Assembly (NCBI GenBank): GCA_026545225.1
Contig: CM048845.1
Location: 15,903,001 to 15,967,000 of the forward strand
Origin: Cornus controversa
Taxonomy: Eukaryota > Streptophyta > Magnoliopsida > Cornales > Cornaceae
DNA: 64,000 bases
Direction of reading: 5' to 3'
Positions 44,377 through 55,530 of the stretch are shown here, in pieces. The position numbers and the translations under genes are program-made. The notes below the pieces were generated by a model. The model was not told the DNA's origin. It was given only the letters and a program-made list of their open reading frames with translations, and did not search any database. Positions within the stretch are counted from its first letter, which is position 1. The number at the start of each line of letters is the position of its first letter.

Positions 44377-44611
44377 ATGGAAGTTAAACCATTGAAGAAG
44401 AATGTTGTGTTCATCTTGGGGGTAATGGTGCTGGGGTTTTTGACTTTTGTGCCAAACCACGTTGCGTGTGCATGGATTATTTATCTCAATCCATGAAAAA
44501 TGTGCTGCTGTGTGCAAGACTTTCTTGGCGAACAAAAACTTGGAGTACACTGGCTCAAACTGTTTCTTTTTGCCTAATGGAAAAACACAATCCTGTACCT
44601 GCGTTAGTTGA
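44377..44611 (+). pseudogene. Defensin-like cysteine-rich peptide gene, frameshifted
   Basis: ATG 44377 opens a short frame: MEVKPLKK followed by the hydrophobic run NVVFILGVMVLGFLTFV and VACA, a convincing secretion signal. The frame then stops (TGA) after about 39 codons. A second frame, offset by one base, starts within the first and runs to TGA 44611. It carries KCAAVCK, a lone Cys (SNCFF) and a terminal CTC. CxxxC ... C ... CxC is the cysteine-stabilised alpha-beta signature of plant defensin-like peptides. The span is 235 nt (not a multiple of three), consistent with one 1-nt indel. A TATA-like stretch lies near 44270-44285. This is the only host-gene-like locus in the window. It could be a pseudogene or a sequencing error in a live gene. 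Confidence 0.65.
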
Positions 44612-44650
44612 GAACAAGAAACTTTGATATATATATATATATATATATTA

Positions 44651-44734
44651 AAAAAAAACAGCTAGACTTCTCTATATATGGAGGTACTTTATTCATCTGG
44701 TATCCATATATAGAGAAGTCTAGCTGTTTTTTTT
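44651..44734. repeat. Perfect 32-bp inverted repeat with 20-bp loop
   Basis: The left arm 44651-44682 contains CAGCTAGACTTCTCTATATA. The right arm 44703-44734 is its exact reverse complement. It lies 40 bp after the defensin-like gene and after a (TA)n run (44629-44648). It could form a stable stem in RNA or be a small palindromic element. Confidence 0.9.
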
Positions 44735-44908
44735 ACTATACATATATGTTGGTCATATATGACTACAGGTGCATGTACTAAGTTTTCTCAGCTGGTTATA
44801 AAATCAAACCAGAAGTGTGCTTCTCTCACTTTGCAATATAATCATAGTTTCTCATCTTTCTTGTTGAATCAAAATGTGCTCTAATTTGTTATTTTTTTTT
44901 AGATATAA
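44735..44908. other. Left flank of O2, nothing recognised
   Basis: AT-rich spacer ending in the CATAT target duplication (44909-44913). Confidence 0.5.
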
Positions 44909-44913
44909 CATAT

Positions 44914-45045
44914 TGTTGGCACCTAATCTTGGCCCCACCTGGCAGCCGAGGGTGAGGTTGTTAGCTGATTAAGAGTCCATTCTTAAAGAAACTCTAAAGG
45001 TTTGAGAGCTTGTAGCAAAGTTGTCCTAAAGGGATATGCGCGCGA

Positions 45046-45080
<35 letters not shown>

Positions 45081-46092
45081 CGGTTTCTTGTATACTTATA
45101 TATGCGTGTCTATATTTGTCTAATTATTTTACAGATTTGAAGCAAGGAGTCCAAAATGATTTCGACTCCAATTAATTTGGTACAAAGTGGAAGACTAAAG
45201 TAGAGGCATGCTGTGAAGAATTAAGTTTAAAATAGGACTCTGTGAAGGCCGACTGTGAATAATAGGCTAACTTGGTAAAATTGTTCATGGATAAGGATGC
45301 TTCTAATCAAGTTACAAACTGCAAAGTCAGCTATACAGAATAACATGGTCTGTTTATATTGGTTAGTTTGCATTAGACAAGGACTCTTATGAACTTGGGC
45401 TACATTAGCAGACCCTTGTCAATCATAGATTCTACAAAAATAGAGGCAGCACCAAAGATGAAGACGAGTGGCACCTGGACTCTAAGGAGGTTGACATGGA
45501 AAGAACCATATTTTTAGGACTTGAAGACATGTGTTTTAATATACATTTTGTGTCTCTTTGTTTGGCATTATCTTGTAATTTATGATTGGGTTCAGTGATG
45601 TAAATTCCCCTATAAATAAATACAAAGGGGCTCTGTATTAAGGGTTCTAATAACCACAATTATACAATTGCATCACATACAATCTGTCTCTCTCCCTCAA
45701 TATTCTCCAGAATATTGCTCTATATCTCACTCGATTTACATCTCCCCTATTTTTCTTGCTCTTGGCCTCCTTTAATTAGTCTTTTCGTCTATCTCGCCCT
45801 AAATTTCTACCTCCCTCATTGTAATCTCCCTCTTTCTACCTCCCTCCTTGCTACGATTCAGTCTCATAATTCTTTGCGCAAAGTTAAAAGTCTTCTTGAT
45901 TGAGGCAAGAAAATAAGTCAATATGGAGCTTTGTATTCTCTCTCCCTAGCCAATCACCTGATACAACACGACCTCCAAATGAGATACTTGTGTTCGACCA
46001 ATTATTTATATCGAACTAACACCATGGCTCTGGCACGCCTACAAACATAAATAATCAATCGGCTTGCCTAGCTGATTAATTAAGACCAAACA
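44914..46092 (+). repeat. 5' LTR of O2
   Basis: TGTTGGCACC...AAACA, 1179 bp. Contains (CA)n/(TA)n near 45050-45080 and a TATA-like CTATAAATAAATA near 45611. Confidence 0.92.
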
Positions 46093-46097
46093 TATTT

Positions 46098-46116
46098 TGG
46101 CACGCTTGGTGGGACC
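46098..46116 (+). other. Primer binding site of O2
   Basis: TGGCACGCTTGGTGGGACC, 5 bp after the LTR; one transition from O1. Confidence 0.75.
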
Positions 46117-46141
46117 CGGAAGGTGCTGAAGATTTGTGAAT

Positions 46142-46752
46142 ATGCCACCTAATATTGGTTCGGACGACACTCAGCCACTAGCGATGATGAGCAAGAGGAA
46201 GAAGTTCCTAAACTTGTAGGAGACCCCATGGTCGATCCGTCGGATATGACAGTCTTGATGGATGCCATACATGCACTGCGTGTTCAGCGTAGAGAGGTTA
46301 GTGCCAACGTAGGACGACTGGATGAGAACATCACTCAGACTGGTGTTCACACGAATGATCGAACAAACGAAATAATGAGACAATCGACCATTCAGAATAG
46401 ACCGACCACTAAGAACTCTAATGTCCAAGAATCGACTCTTCAGCCGAGGATTCAGCATACTGACCAAAAACTAAAAGGTATTACCTCTGCCTCAGCCGTC
46501 TAGCAGTTCTCAGCCTCGTAAAGTTGAAAACCACTTATTGATTGAGGCCACGAATAGACGGCTGCCTGAGTAACAGCAGGTACACCTTCAAAATGATTCC
46601 ATAGGTCCAACCGACCATGGAAATAATCTCCACAGGGGAAGAAGACAAGACCCCCTGATGGCACCCACACACGGGGGGTAGATAGAAAATAATCAGGCAC
46701 TGAAGTGGCAAAAAAATAAATAACCGTTAAATCTAAATTATCTTGAAAATTG
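46142..46752 (+). pseudogene. gag-like remnant of O2
   Basis: Counterpart of 798-1416. It starts at ATG 46142 (MPPNIGSDDTQP), then loses frame within 30 codons. It is open again at 46228-46503, with the same heptad-like region (LMDAIHALRVQRREVSANVG). The in-frame TAA shared with O1 occurs near 46569, so the damage is partly ancestral. No capsid core is recognisable. Confidence 0.55.
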
Positions 46753-46879
46753 ATTTGATGACATCTATCGAGCCTTAGGCTGACGCTGAAGCCCAATACC
46801 AACATCGGCCTACAAAAGAGATGGTACGTAAGAGGAATAGTTCAAACAGAAATCAACAAACTTGGCAGGTAAAGGAAGA

Positions 46880-49084
46880 CATGAGGTACCTGTGGAATGA
46901 AACTCAACACCTTTCTACTTTTCTTGACCAAAGGCTCATCATTTGAACCAGATTCTGGGTCTGGGGTGGGGTCCGTGATAAGCTTAATGCCTTTCAATGA
47001 GCCTTTGGCATTACTCTTATTTTTTTGGGCTGAGATAGAGGAACTGTTATGACAGTCTTAGGAAAAGAAGCAAATGACTAAAATCTAAAGGTTACCTTAA
47101 GAGGAAGAGGTTGTGGGGCCTCGGCTTCTGGCTGAGGTTGACTCTAAATTTCTTCGGCTTATGGGTCCATGTTAATAGTGAGATCATTTGGCTGATCGCT
47201 GATGGTATGGCTAGAAGATTGGGCTGCAAAGAAAGATAGCAAGGTTGAGTAACACGATCTAGAAAATAAGAGGTGAAACAAAAAGTTAGTTATAATAAAA
47301 AAAAAAATCACCTTGATTAAACTTTGATCTGGTCCTAGTAGCTGTTAGGGTACTGATGATAATAGGCATTGTGACACTCTTTACAATGATCTTCCCATCT
47401 TTCTTGGGAGAAATGACCAAGGAGGGATCATCCCCTTGAGAATTGACGGCTGAAAACTTGAAGGAATTGGTAAGACACTGGAAGAAAGTAGGTTCATCGA
47501 TATCCATGGCTGAAGCAATATGGGATGCCCACCAAGTGTCGAAGGAGAGATCGATTTGAGTTTGAGAAGTAAAATATTGGAGCCAGAATCGGCATACAAC
47601 ATTCTTGTTATTAGCCGATACATCTTAGACATATCTTGTAATACCCCGCTTTAACAAATGGTATGAAATTGTCCGCTTTGGGCCTGAGCCCGCACGGCTT
47701 TGCTCTTGGGTTTTACTCCAAAAGGCTTCATACCATTTGAAGAGAACATATTACATATAAGCACATCCCCTTTTCCACACCCAGGCGATGTGGGATTGAG
47801 TACCCTGTACCCTGTCAGTGTGGTAGCTCAGTCCAATGTCTGTCTTTGCACCCGCCCACTCACACCCGTCCACTAGGGTTACTACAATCCACCCCCCTAC
47901 GAGGCCCGATATCCTCGTTGACACACTTCTAGCTGGATTCAGGCTCTGATACTAACTGTAATACCCTGCTCCAACACATGGTATTATATTGTCCGCTTTG
48001 CACCTGAGCTCGCACGATTTTGCTATTAGGTTTTACCCCAAAAGGCCTCATACCATTTGAAGAGAACATACTACATATAAACACATCCCCTTTCCACACC
48101 CAGGCGATATGGGATTAAGTACCCTGTACCCTATCAGTGTGGTAGCCTAGCTTAGTGTCTATCTTCGTACCCGCCCACTCACAACCGTCCACAAGGGTTA
48201 CTATATATTTGACCTCCTAAAACCTAACCTTTCATCAAACGTTTGGTTGTAAGACTGATAAGGGGTAAAGGGATTATTTGCACAAGGCCAAACTATCTCA
48301 CAAACTGGGCTAGATTGTAAAATTTCAATTCTACCCAATTCTCCGGTGAATATAAAGGGGCAGAGTTGTAATGGAGGTCTCGACCTCTCAGGAAGTTGGC
48401 CCAAGAAGCATTGTAATCATCCAATTCCTATTTAGTGGAGGTGCTGGTGGGAGGTTGAAGCCATATAGGAGTCTGGGGCAAATCAGAAAAGGAAAGAAAT
48501 TGTGAGGTAAATTGATGACGGCAATGAAGAAAGAAATCAACACAATCCCTGCTCAATGCCAGCCATTTTTAGCCCACTCAGTATACAACATTTTTTATCA
48601 TCGGGGAGAGCATCTCGTAGAGTATATGGAAAGAGTTGGTCGTAATCGACCAAAACAGAGAAGTAGAGCAGAGTAGGTATTTGCCTTGAATCATGGGCAC
48701 AATGCTAAGTTGGATGGTATCATAAATACTACAAGCTTTCCACAACTTCCCTTTAGAGACAGAGACACGATCAACCCACACATTCTAGTTAGTATTGAGC
48801 GAATACCAGTTCTAAAGGTGGAAATTAGTGGTAGGAGGCTCATTGATGGTCTTAAGACTCTGAAACATAACGTGTTTCTCCGCCAGTGGGAAGAAAGATA
48901 AAATTGGAGGGGGCATCTCTTCCACAAAGCCATGGCCAAGACCCTTGGAGTCGTTGGGGAGTTCGATTAGAACGTCCAAGTGAAACTGGCTGAGAGTGGT
49001 GGAATTGATCGTTGCCTTAGCCTACTTACTGTTAGAAGAGGGATCGTTAGAGGGGAGAGCCAGATCGGTGGATTTAGGAACCAT
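46880..49084 (-). pseudogene. Antisense plant mobile domain gene in O2, core deleted
   Basis: Starts at ATG 49084, as in O1 (4202). The N-terminal part is readable in two frames (VWVDRVSVSKGKLWKACSIY). The PMD core seen in O1 (LALAEGKTLALAPIV region) is gone: sequence equivalent to 3211-3671 is deleted at about 48550. TRIM T3 (47637-48205) splits the rest. A 73-codon open piece at 47286-47507 (DEPTFFQCLTNSFKFSAVNS, ISPKKDGKIIVKSVTMP) matches the O1 gene downstream of its TRIM. Clearly dead. Confidence 0.7.
47637..48205 (-). mobile_element. TRIM retrotransposon, copy T3
   Basis: Duplicate of T1 in the same place: LTRs 47637-47886 and 47957-48205, tRNA-Met-type PBS between (mutated to TTAGTATCAGAGC). 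Flanks TATCT (47632-47636) and TATTT (48206-48210). T1 and T3 descend from one insertion that predates the duplication. Confidence 0.92.
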
Positions 49085-49430
49085 GGAGTTTGTTGTACAG
49101 AGGAAACTAAGGCTTTGTTTTAAAGGCGATTAGGAGGATTATAGTTATAAAAGCTGAAGAGTTGTGAAAAGAAAGGAGAAAGTGGCTGAGCTTATATAGC
49201 GAGAGGTAAGGGTCTTTAAACGGCTGAAGTAGTTAGGAGCTTTTAATAAAAAAGTGCTCAGCCGGTTAAAGTAACACAGATTCCCTAACTTATTGAAAAA
49301 TCCAAATGGCTGAAGCACTATTCAAAATACAAAATCCCTTGTAACTCGCACGAATGAGGTAAGGAAGCTCATCCCAATTATAATTTTAAATTTCAAAAAT
49401 CTTATTAGCCTGATCAGCCATAAAAAATTT

Positions 49431-49446
49431 AAAATTGGGGGGTAGT
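49431..49446 (+). other. Polypurine tract of O2
   Basis: AAAATTGGGGGGTAGT immediately before the 3' LTR. Confidence 0.75.
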
Positions 49447-50625
49447 TGTTGGCACCTAATCTTGGCACCACTTCGCAGTTGAGGGTGAGGTTGTTATAAC
49501 TAAAGGCTGATTAAGAATCCATTCTTAAAGAAACTCTAAAGGGATGAGAGCTTGTAGCAAACTTATCCAAAAGGGATAGCTGGCACACACACACACACAC
49601 ATACATATATATGGTTACTTGTATACGTATATATGCGTGTCTATATTTGTCTAATTGTTTTACAGATTGGAAGCAAGGAGTCCAAGATGATTTGGACTCC
49701 AATTAATTTGGTACAAAGTGGAAGACTAAAATAGAGGCATGCTGTGAAGAATTAAGTTTAAAAGAGGACTCTATGAAGGCCGACAACTATGAATAATAGG
49801 CTGACTTGGTAAAATTATTCATGGATAAGGATGCCTATAATCAAGTTACAAACTGCAAAGTCAACTATACGGAATAACATGGTCTATTTATATTGGTTAG
49901 TTTGCGTTAGACAAGGACTCTTATAAACTTGGGCTACATTAGAAGACTCTTGTTAATCATGGAATCTACACAGACAGAGGCAGTACCAAAGATGAAGACG
50001 AGTGGCACCTGGACTCTAGGGAGGTTGACATGAAAATAACCACATTTTTCGGACTTGAAGACACGTGCATTAATATTCAGTTTTTGTCTCTTTGTTCAGC
50101 ATTATCTTGTAATTTATGATTAGGTTCAGTGATGTAAAGTTTCTTATAAATAAATACAAAGGGGCTCGGTATTAGGGTTCCAACAAACATAATTGTACAA
50201 TTACATCACATGCAATCTGTCTCTCTCCCTCAATATTCTCCAGAATATTGCTCTGTATCTCACTCGATCTACATCTCCCCCATTTTTCTTACTCTCAGCC
50301 TCCTCTAATTAGTCTGTCCATCTATCTCTCCCTCAGTTTCTACCTCCCTCCTTGCTATCTCCCTCTTTCCACCTCCCTCCTTGCTACGATTCAGTCTCAC
50401 AATTCTATGCGCATAGTTAAAAGTCCTCTTAATTGAGGAAAGAAAGGAACTCAATAGGGAGTTTTGTATTCTCTCTCCCTAGCCAATCGCCTGATCCAAC
50501 ACGACCTCCAAATGAAATACTTGTGTCCAACCAATTGTTTATATCAAGCTGACACCACGTCTTTGGCATGCCCGAAAACGCAAATAATCAATCGGCCGGC
50601 CTGGCTGATTAATTAAGACCGAACA
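49447..50625 (+). repeat. 3' LTR of O2
   Basis: TGTTGGCACC...CCGAACA, 1179 bp, followed by CATAC. It shares several variants with the O1 3' LTR (e.g. GTAAAGTTTCTTATAAATAA) against both 5' LTRs. Confidence 0.92.
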
Positions 50626-51510
50626 CATACATATATCAATTAAAGTGAGATAATTGAATAGGAAAATCTGGCATGATTTTTTTTTCCTTTTGTGTGCGGG
50701 ATGGATATCTCTGTGTATGAATTTTTCAAGTAATTACCTTACGAGATAGGCCAAATTCACTAACCACCTTGTACATTTATTGTCTGAAATTAAAGAAAAT
50801 CATCAAAGATAATTATTTATTTCTTCCAATTTTTTTGGACACAACTATCTTTTTAAAAAATGTTGTGAATATTACAAATTCATAGCAAAAGTAATGGGAA
50901 AAATATTTTTGCGCCAAAAAAGTTTTGCCGAAAAAAATAAGAAATAACTTTTTTGCACAAAATTATATAAAATTAATATATTTTTTTACAAATATGTAAT
51001 AACATATATATAAAGAATTTGCATAATTTTCCCTTTTCTGATTTCTTATTCTAGATTTGATTTGGTGGATTAGGTTCCAGTTCTGTAAATAATTTTGCTT
51101 CCATGCGAGATGTAGAAGTATATACAGATATTTAATATATATGACTGATACAAAAATGATTGTGTTACTACATTTGGCATATTATTGATTTTTATTTTTA
51201 TTTTTTAAGTTGAGTGATGGTGAAAGTTACATGGTTGAGACTTGAGACTCAGGATATTATATGATTTATGCTTATTGTATCAGTCAAGATAGACTCGGTG
51301 GAAAAATGATAATGTCATGAAAAGAAATTTTGAAATACACGTAAACTGAAAACACGCTTATTAAATTTGAGTTCTAATAATTTTTATGTCATTATTTAAC
51401 TATTTAATTTATTTTTACACTTGAATTCTAAGTGTGAAATAAACAAAACAAAAAGAAGAATCTTCATACTCAATAACTCTGCCCTTGTGAGATATAAATT
51501 GCTACATATA
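50626..51510. other. AT-rich intergenic DNA, no gene seen
   Basis: Colinear with 5600-6461. At 51487 it jumps directly to the sequence matching 7042, lacking the hAT element and about 115 bp around it. Confidence 0.6.
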
Positions 51511-51515
51511 ATACA

Positions 51516-53059
51516 TGTTGGAAAATATAAGCGTGTATATGTATTATACTTTGAGTATAGCCACGCATTGCGCATGTGAAAATCAATGAAAAATGACCAC
51601 GTCAAAACTAAAGGCCATGTCATTCAAAAGTAAGTCAAAACCAATCTTGACTAAATAAGACTTCGAATACGCTCAATTTTGTTTAAAGGACTTTTGAAAT
51701 CATTTAAAGCAAGCCTAGACCAACCACCTAGCTTGAAAAAGCCTCCAACATCACTCACAGTACTTTTCGAGCTGTAAAATTCCAATGCAAAATGTTGGTC
51801 AAACAAAACCTCGAGCATCAATTAACAGTCCTTCTCGAATTTCAAAACCCTAAGTCAAATTCAAGTCAAACAAAATCTCAAACATTAACTCCGTGCTTAT
51901 TGAGTTCCAAAACCCTGAGTTAAACTCAGGTCAAACAAAACCTCAAGCATCAACTTTATAGTGTTTCTCGAATATCAAAACCTTGAGTCAAACTCAAGTC
52001 AAACAAAACCTCGAGCATCACTCAGAGTGTTTCTCGAGTTGCAAAATTTTGAGTCAAATTCAGGTCAAACAAAACCTCGAGCATCACTCACAATGCTTCT
52101 CGAGTTTTAAAACCCCTCAAACTCAGGTCAATCAAAACCTCAAGCATTAACTTTCTTGTGCGTCTCAAATCTCAAAACCTTGAGTCACACTCTAGTCAAA
52201 CAAAACCTCGAGCATCACTCAAAGTGTTTCTCGAGTTCAAAAATTTTGAGTCAAATTTAGGTTAAACAAAACCTCGAGCATCACTCACAATGCTTCTCGA
52301 GTTTTTCAACCCTGTGTCAAACTCAGGTCAAACAAAACCTCAAGCATAGTGCTTCTCAAATCTCGAAAAAGATCTTGAGTCAAACTTAAGTCAATGGAAG
52401 CCCTGAGCATTACCTATAGAATTTCTCTAGTCTAAAGAAAAACCCTAAGACAAACTCAAGTCAAAACCGCGAACATCACTTACAGTGCTACTCGAGTCCC
52501 AAAGTAGGCTCTAAGTTAAATTAAAAATCTTCCCCCCGGGGATTCTCGAGTGATCCGAAGATGTCAAAAGAAGAAATAAGTAAGACTTCTTCACAAACGA
52601 CTTTGTGACACTTGGATTAAATCGGGACACACCTCTAAGTTCGATCCAAAATAAAAGTTAATTCAAGTAGAAGATCGGGACCAGCTAGTTGTGCCAAGAC
52701 GGGCAGGCAATGCGGCGTGTGTGGTTTGGAAGGGTGACGCCTAATGAAAGATTAAATCCATACCCATCACACCATTTGGTTATGACTTCGTAAGTTCACC
52801 CTTCTATATTTATACACAACAAGTGACATGCACATAAGATTTCAATGTGAGACAAGTTTCATATGGGGACAAACCCATTTCCATTACTAGTGTGTTGTGT
52901 TCAACCACCTCACTTAGGTCGAATTTCTCATCCATCACAAAATAGAGTTGAGAAACTAGATATACCATGCTCATCTACTCCTAGAGAGGAACACATTTCA
53001 ACCCTGACCCACTTGAATTTTGTCCCAAATTTTGCTTGAACAAAGCCAAGTTTCCAACA
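51516..53059 (+). mobile_element. Solo LTR S with ~65-bp repeats (copy 2)
   Basis: 1544 bp, TGTTGGAAA...TTTCCAACA, flanked by ATACA (51511-51515) and TTACA (53060-53064). Uninterrupted; it carries the empty CTTAT site (51896-51900). The ~65-bp repeats run about 51760-52520. Confidence 0.85.
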
Positions 53060-53404
53060 TTACATATATAGTAAAATATATATATATTTTTTTATACAAA
53101 AAATAATCTACATCCCATAAAATATTAAATTTTTAAAAATTACGAAAACTAATTAATTGTCTGAAAAAAAATTAGATTTATTCAACCCTATTTTTTATAT
53201 GTTTCCAAAATTTTTCCTACACAAATTTCAAATGTATATAACAAAAAATTTCATATATGTAATAACATACATCACGTAACATGTGAATGTATAATATTTC
53301 ATATGTAATACACTTACCAAAAATATTTAATACGAAATGTAAAAGACAAATATTGCTATGCACTTAAGACACAAACATTTAATGAATAAAATATTTTTTA
53401 TTTT
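53060..53404. other. AT-rich spacer, no gene seen
   Basis: Duplicate of 10046-10387. Confidence 0.6.
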
Positions 53405-54261
53405 GAAAAAGTTAGATTTGGTGACCGATTCCTAAAAAAATTACTCTAAAGTGACCATAAAGTCTGGAAAACATTAATAGTCACCAAAATTAAAACTTAA
53501 TTGTTGTTGAATGACCATTTGATCACTTATTATGAAAATATCCTTCCTCTAATAAATTATTTATAATTGGACAAATTTACCCTTTACATTAATCTCAATT
53601 ACACATTTTGGTTTAAATTGCCTAATAAGCAGTGGCTCTTTCAAGTTGCCTAATAAATATTTAGAAAGAGCTTTAAACTAATAATTATTATTTTTATTTT
53701 ATTTATTGTATTATTTATATTCTTTTATAATTCCTGATTTTTATTGTTTAATTGCAGGTGATGCTAGAAGTTGTTATTTGGTGATGACAACCAGAATACT
53801 AGAGTAACAACTAGAATAAGAAACAATAATTTAGAGCAGCAACAATTAAAATCATTTTGTCATAGAGTTGGATCTTGTAGTGATTTTGTTTCTTTTTCAT
53901 GGTGGTCTTGTTTAACAATTGAAAATAAATTTCTTTTTTTTTGGTTTTGGATATTTGATAGCATATGTTAAAAAATAAATTATTTGATAAAGCAAATAGA
54001 AATTCTAGTTTTTTTGCACGTAATGGCTTGGCCTATGAATGGTGTTGAGGTTGTTTAATCTTCTTCAAATTGGAGCAATATAAATAGCATTGCAGAAGCA
54101 CTAGGTTTGAGTTTTTGCATTTTTTCCTCAGGTCCAAGTAAAATGGCTTTTATTTTCCTCCTTGTTAGCATAGAAATTGAGAAACAACACACTCCCACTT
54201 GATAGCAATAAAGTTTATACTTGTCATATATTGGTAACCTCAATTTTGTCCATTTCTATAC

Positions 54262-54312
<51 letters not shown>

Positions 54313-54824
54313 TGTTTCTCAATTTCTACACGTAGTTAGTTTGAATTGAATATAAATGATGTTTATGATATTTGTTTTGTCGATCTAATAAAAATTTTGA
54401 TCTCTTTGTGAGAAAAAAAAAAAGAATTCTCATTTTTCATTCTAAGTAAACTTAAGCAACGCTTAATGTGTCTCAAATTTGTTATGTAATTTCTTACCCC
54501 CTCAGGTATGTATTATGTTTTGAGACCATAATAGAGTAGAGATAATGGGAAAAGAGATAAGGATGATAAAGAAATCTTATCTTTTTAATTGGTCGACTGA
54601 CAAATTAAAAAGAAAAAAGAGTGATGGACGAGGAAAAGAGAGAAGAGGATGAATTCAAGGAGTTATCCTTATATAGAATGGTAATTTCGTCATCTAAAAA
54701 TAATTTTTAGAATATTTAATAAATATGAAGTGTGTTTTTTACCAAATTAATCTCAAATGGTCACTCATCAATAATTAAGTTTCAATTTCGGTAACTATTC
54801 ATCTTTTTCAGACTTTATGGTCAC
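53405..54824. mobile_element. MULE-like long-TIR transposon, left part (copy 2)
   Basis: Duplicate of 10388-11754, with the left TIR from 53405 and the partial right TIR ending at GTCAC (54820-54824), where R begins. A (CA)n/(TA)n microsatellite at 54264-54310 is clearly longer than in copy 1. A 62-codon reverse ORF (54055-54243) differs by one residue from copy 1; its origin is unknown. Confidence 0.75.
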
Positions 54825-55222
54825 TGTTAGTACAAAAAATTGTTTTGCTAATTTCTGGCCAATTAATTTATTACACACACCCAAAAATTCAAGAACACAA
54901 AAAATATTTTCTCGGAGAAAGAGAGAATCCTTTTTCATTCATATTTTCCTTTATATATGCAAGTTGAAATTTGAATCCTTTCAGGACTCAAATTTCTCTA
55001 TTTACAACTATCTTTTTTATCAAGCATATAGATTCCTAATATAATTTGGACTAATGTTTATTTTGGGCCACTTTAACCTCAAAAAGGGTGGCTGGCCCAT
55101 CCTTTCTTTTGATATTATTCTTTGAGACTTGTTTTATGCATTTAGGCTTAATTCCTCTTGAGTTCTACCCGTTCGTGCGTTAGTAGGCCCATGTGAATAG
55201 ATAGAGGATTTTTCCCCTTACA
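54825..55222 (-). repeat. 3' LTR of element R (copy 2)
   Basis: 398 bp, TGTTAGTACAAAA...TTTTTCCCCTTACA, followed by the reverse polypurine tract CTTTGCCCCTAATTCC. Confidence 0.85.
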
Positions 55223-55530
55223 CTTTGCCCCTAATTCCTTTCAGTATGAGCTTGCCCAAACTGGAAGGAATTTCTAGAGACGACAGCCTCATTTTGTTGC
55301 TTATATCGAGAACCCTCATTAATGATGAGGTACCAACGATGGTGCTAAGTACATAAGTGACTCTTTTATGCTACCTTTGTGCTTTTTGACTTGACACTTT
55401 GTTATTTTTAGCCATAAAACTTCTACAACTGCTTGTCTTCTCTCTTAAATTCATTTACTTCGAGTTTCCTGGTATCGGTTCATATTCGCAAGTCAGTTTT
55501 CAACCTTTTATCCATGTTTATCTCTTTACG

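Larger units (their letters stand above)
1..44908. repeat. Segmental duplication, copy 1 (left, expanded)
   Basis: Ordered blocks here recur on the same strand further right: 1-6461 matches 45294-51487, 7042-7455 matches 51487-51900, 8889-13994 matches 51901-57145, 24506-26644 matches 57141-59290, and about 37500-39670 matches about 61700-64000. Differences look like a few percent by eye plus indels, so this is an old duplication, not a trivial assembly echo. The left end lies outside the window, which opens inside an LTR. The right limit is uncertain: it lies at or left of 44908, because the element starting at 44914 keeps its own target-site duplication. Confidence 0.85.
44914..50625 (+). 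mobile_element. LTR retrotransposon O2: no pol, antisense plant-mobile-domain gene
   Basis: The complete 5.7-kb duplicate of O1. LTRs 44914-46092 and 49447-50625 are both 1179 bp, flanked by CATAT (44909-44913) and CATAC (50626-50630). Contents: PBS 46098, gag-like remnant 46142-46752, antisense PMD gene about 46880-49084 with TRIM T3 inside, PPT 49431-49446. No pol. It lacks about 460 bp of the PMD core that O1 keeps. Confidence 0.9.
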
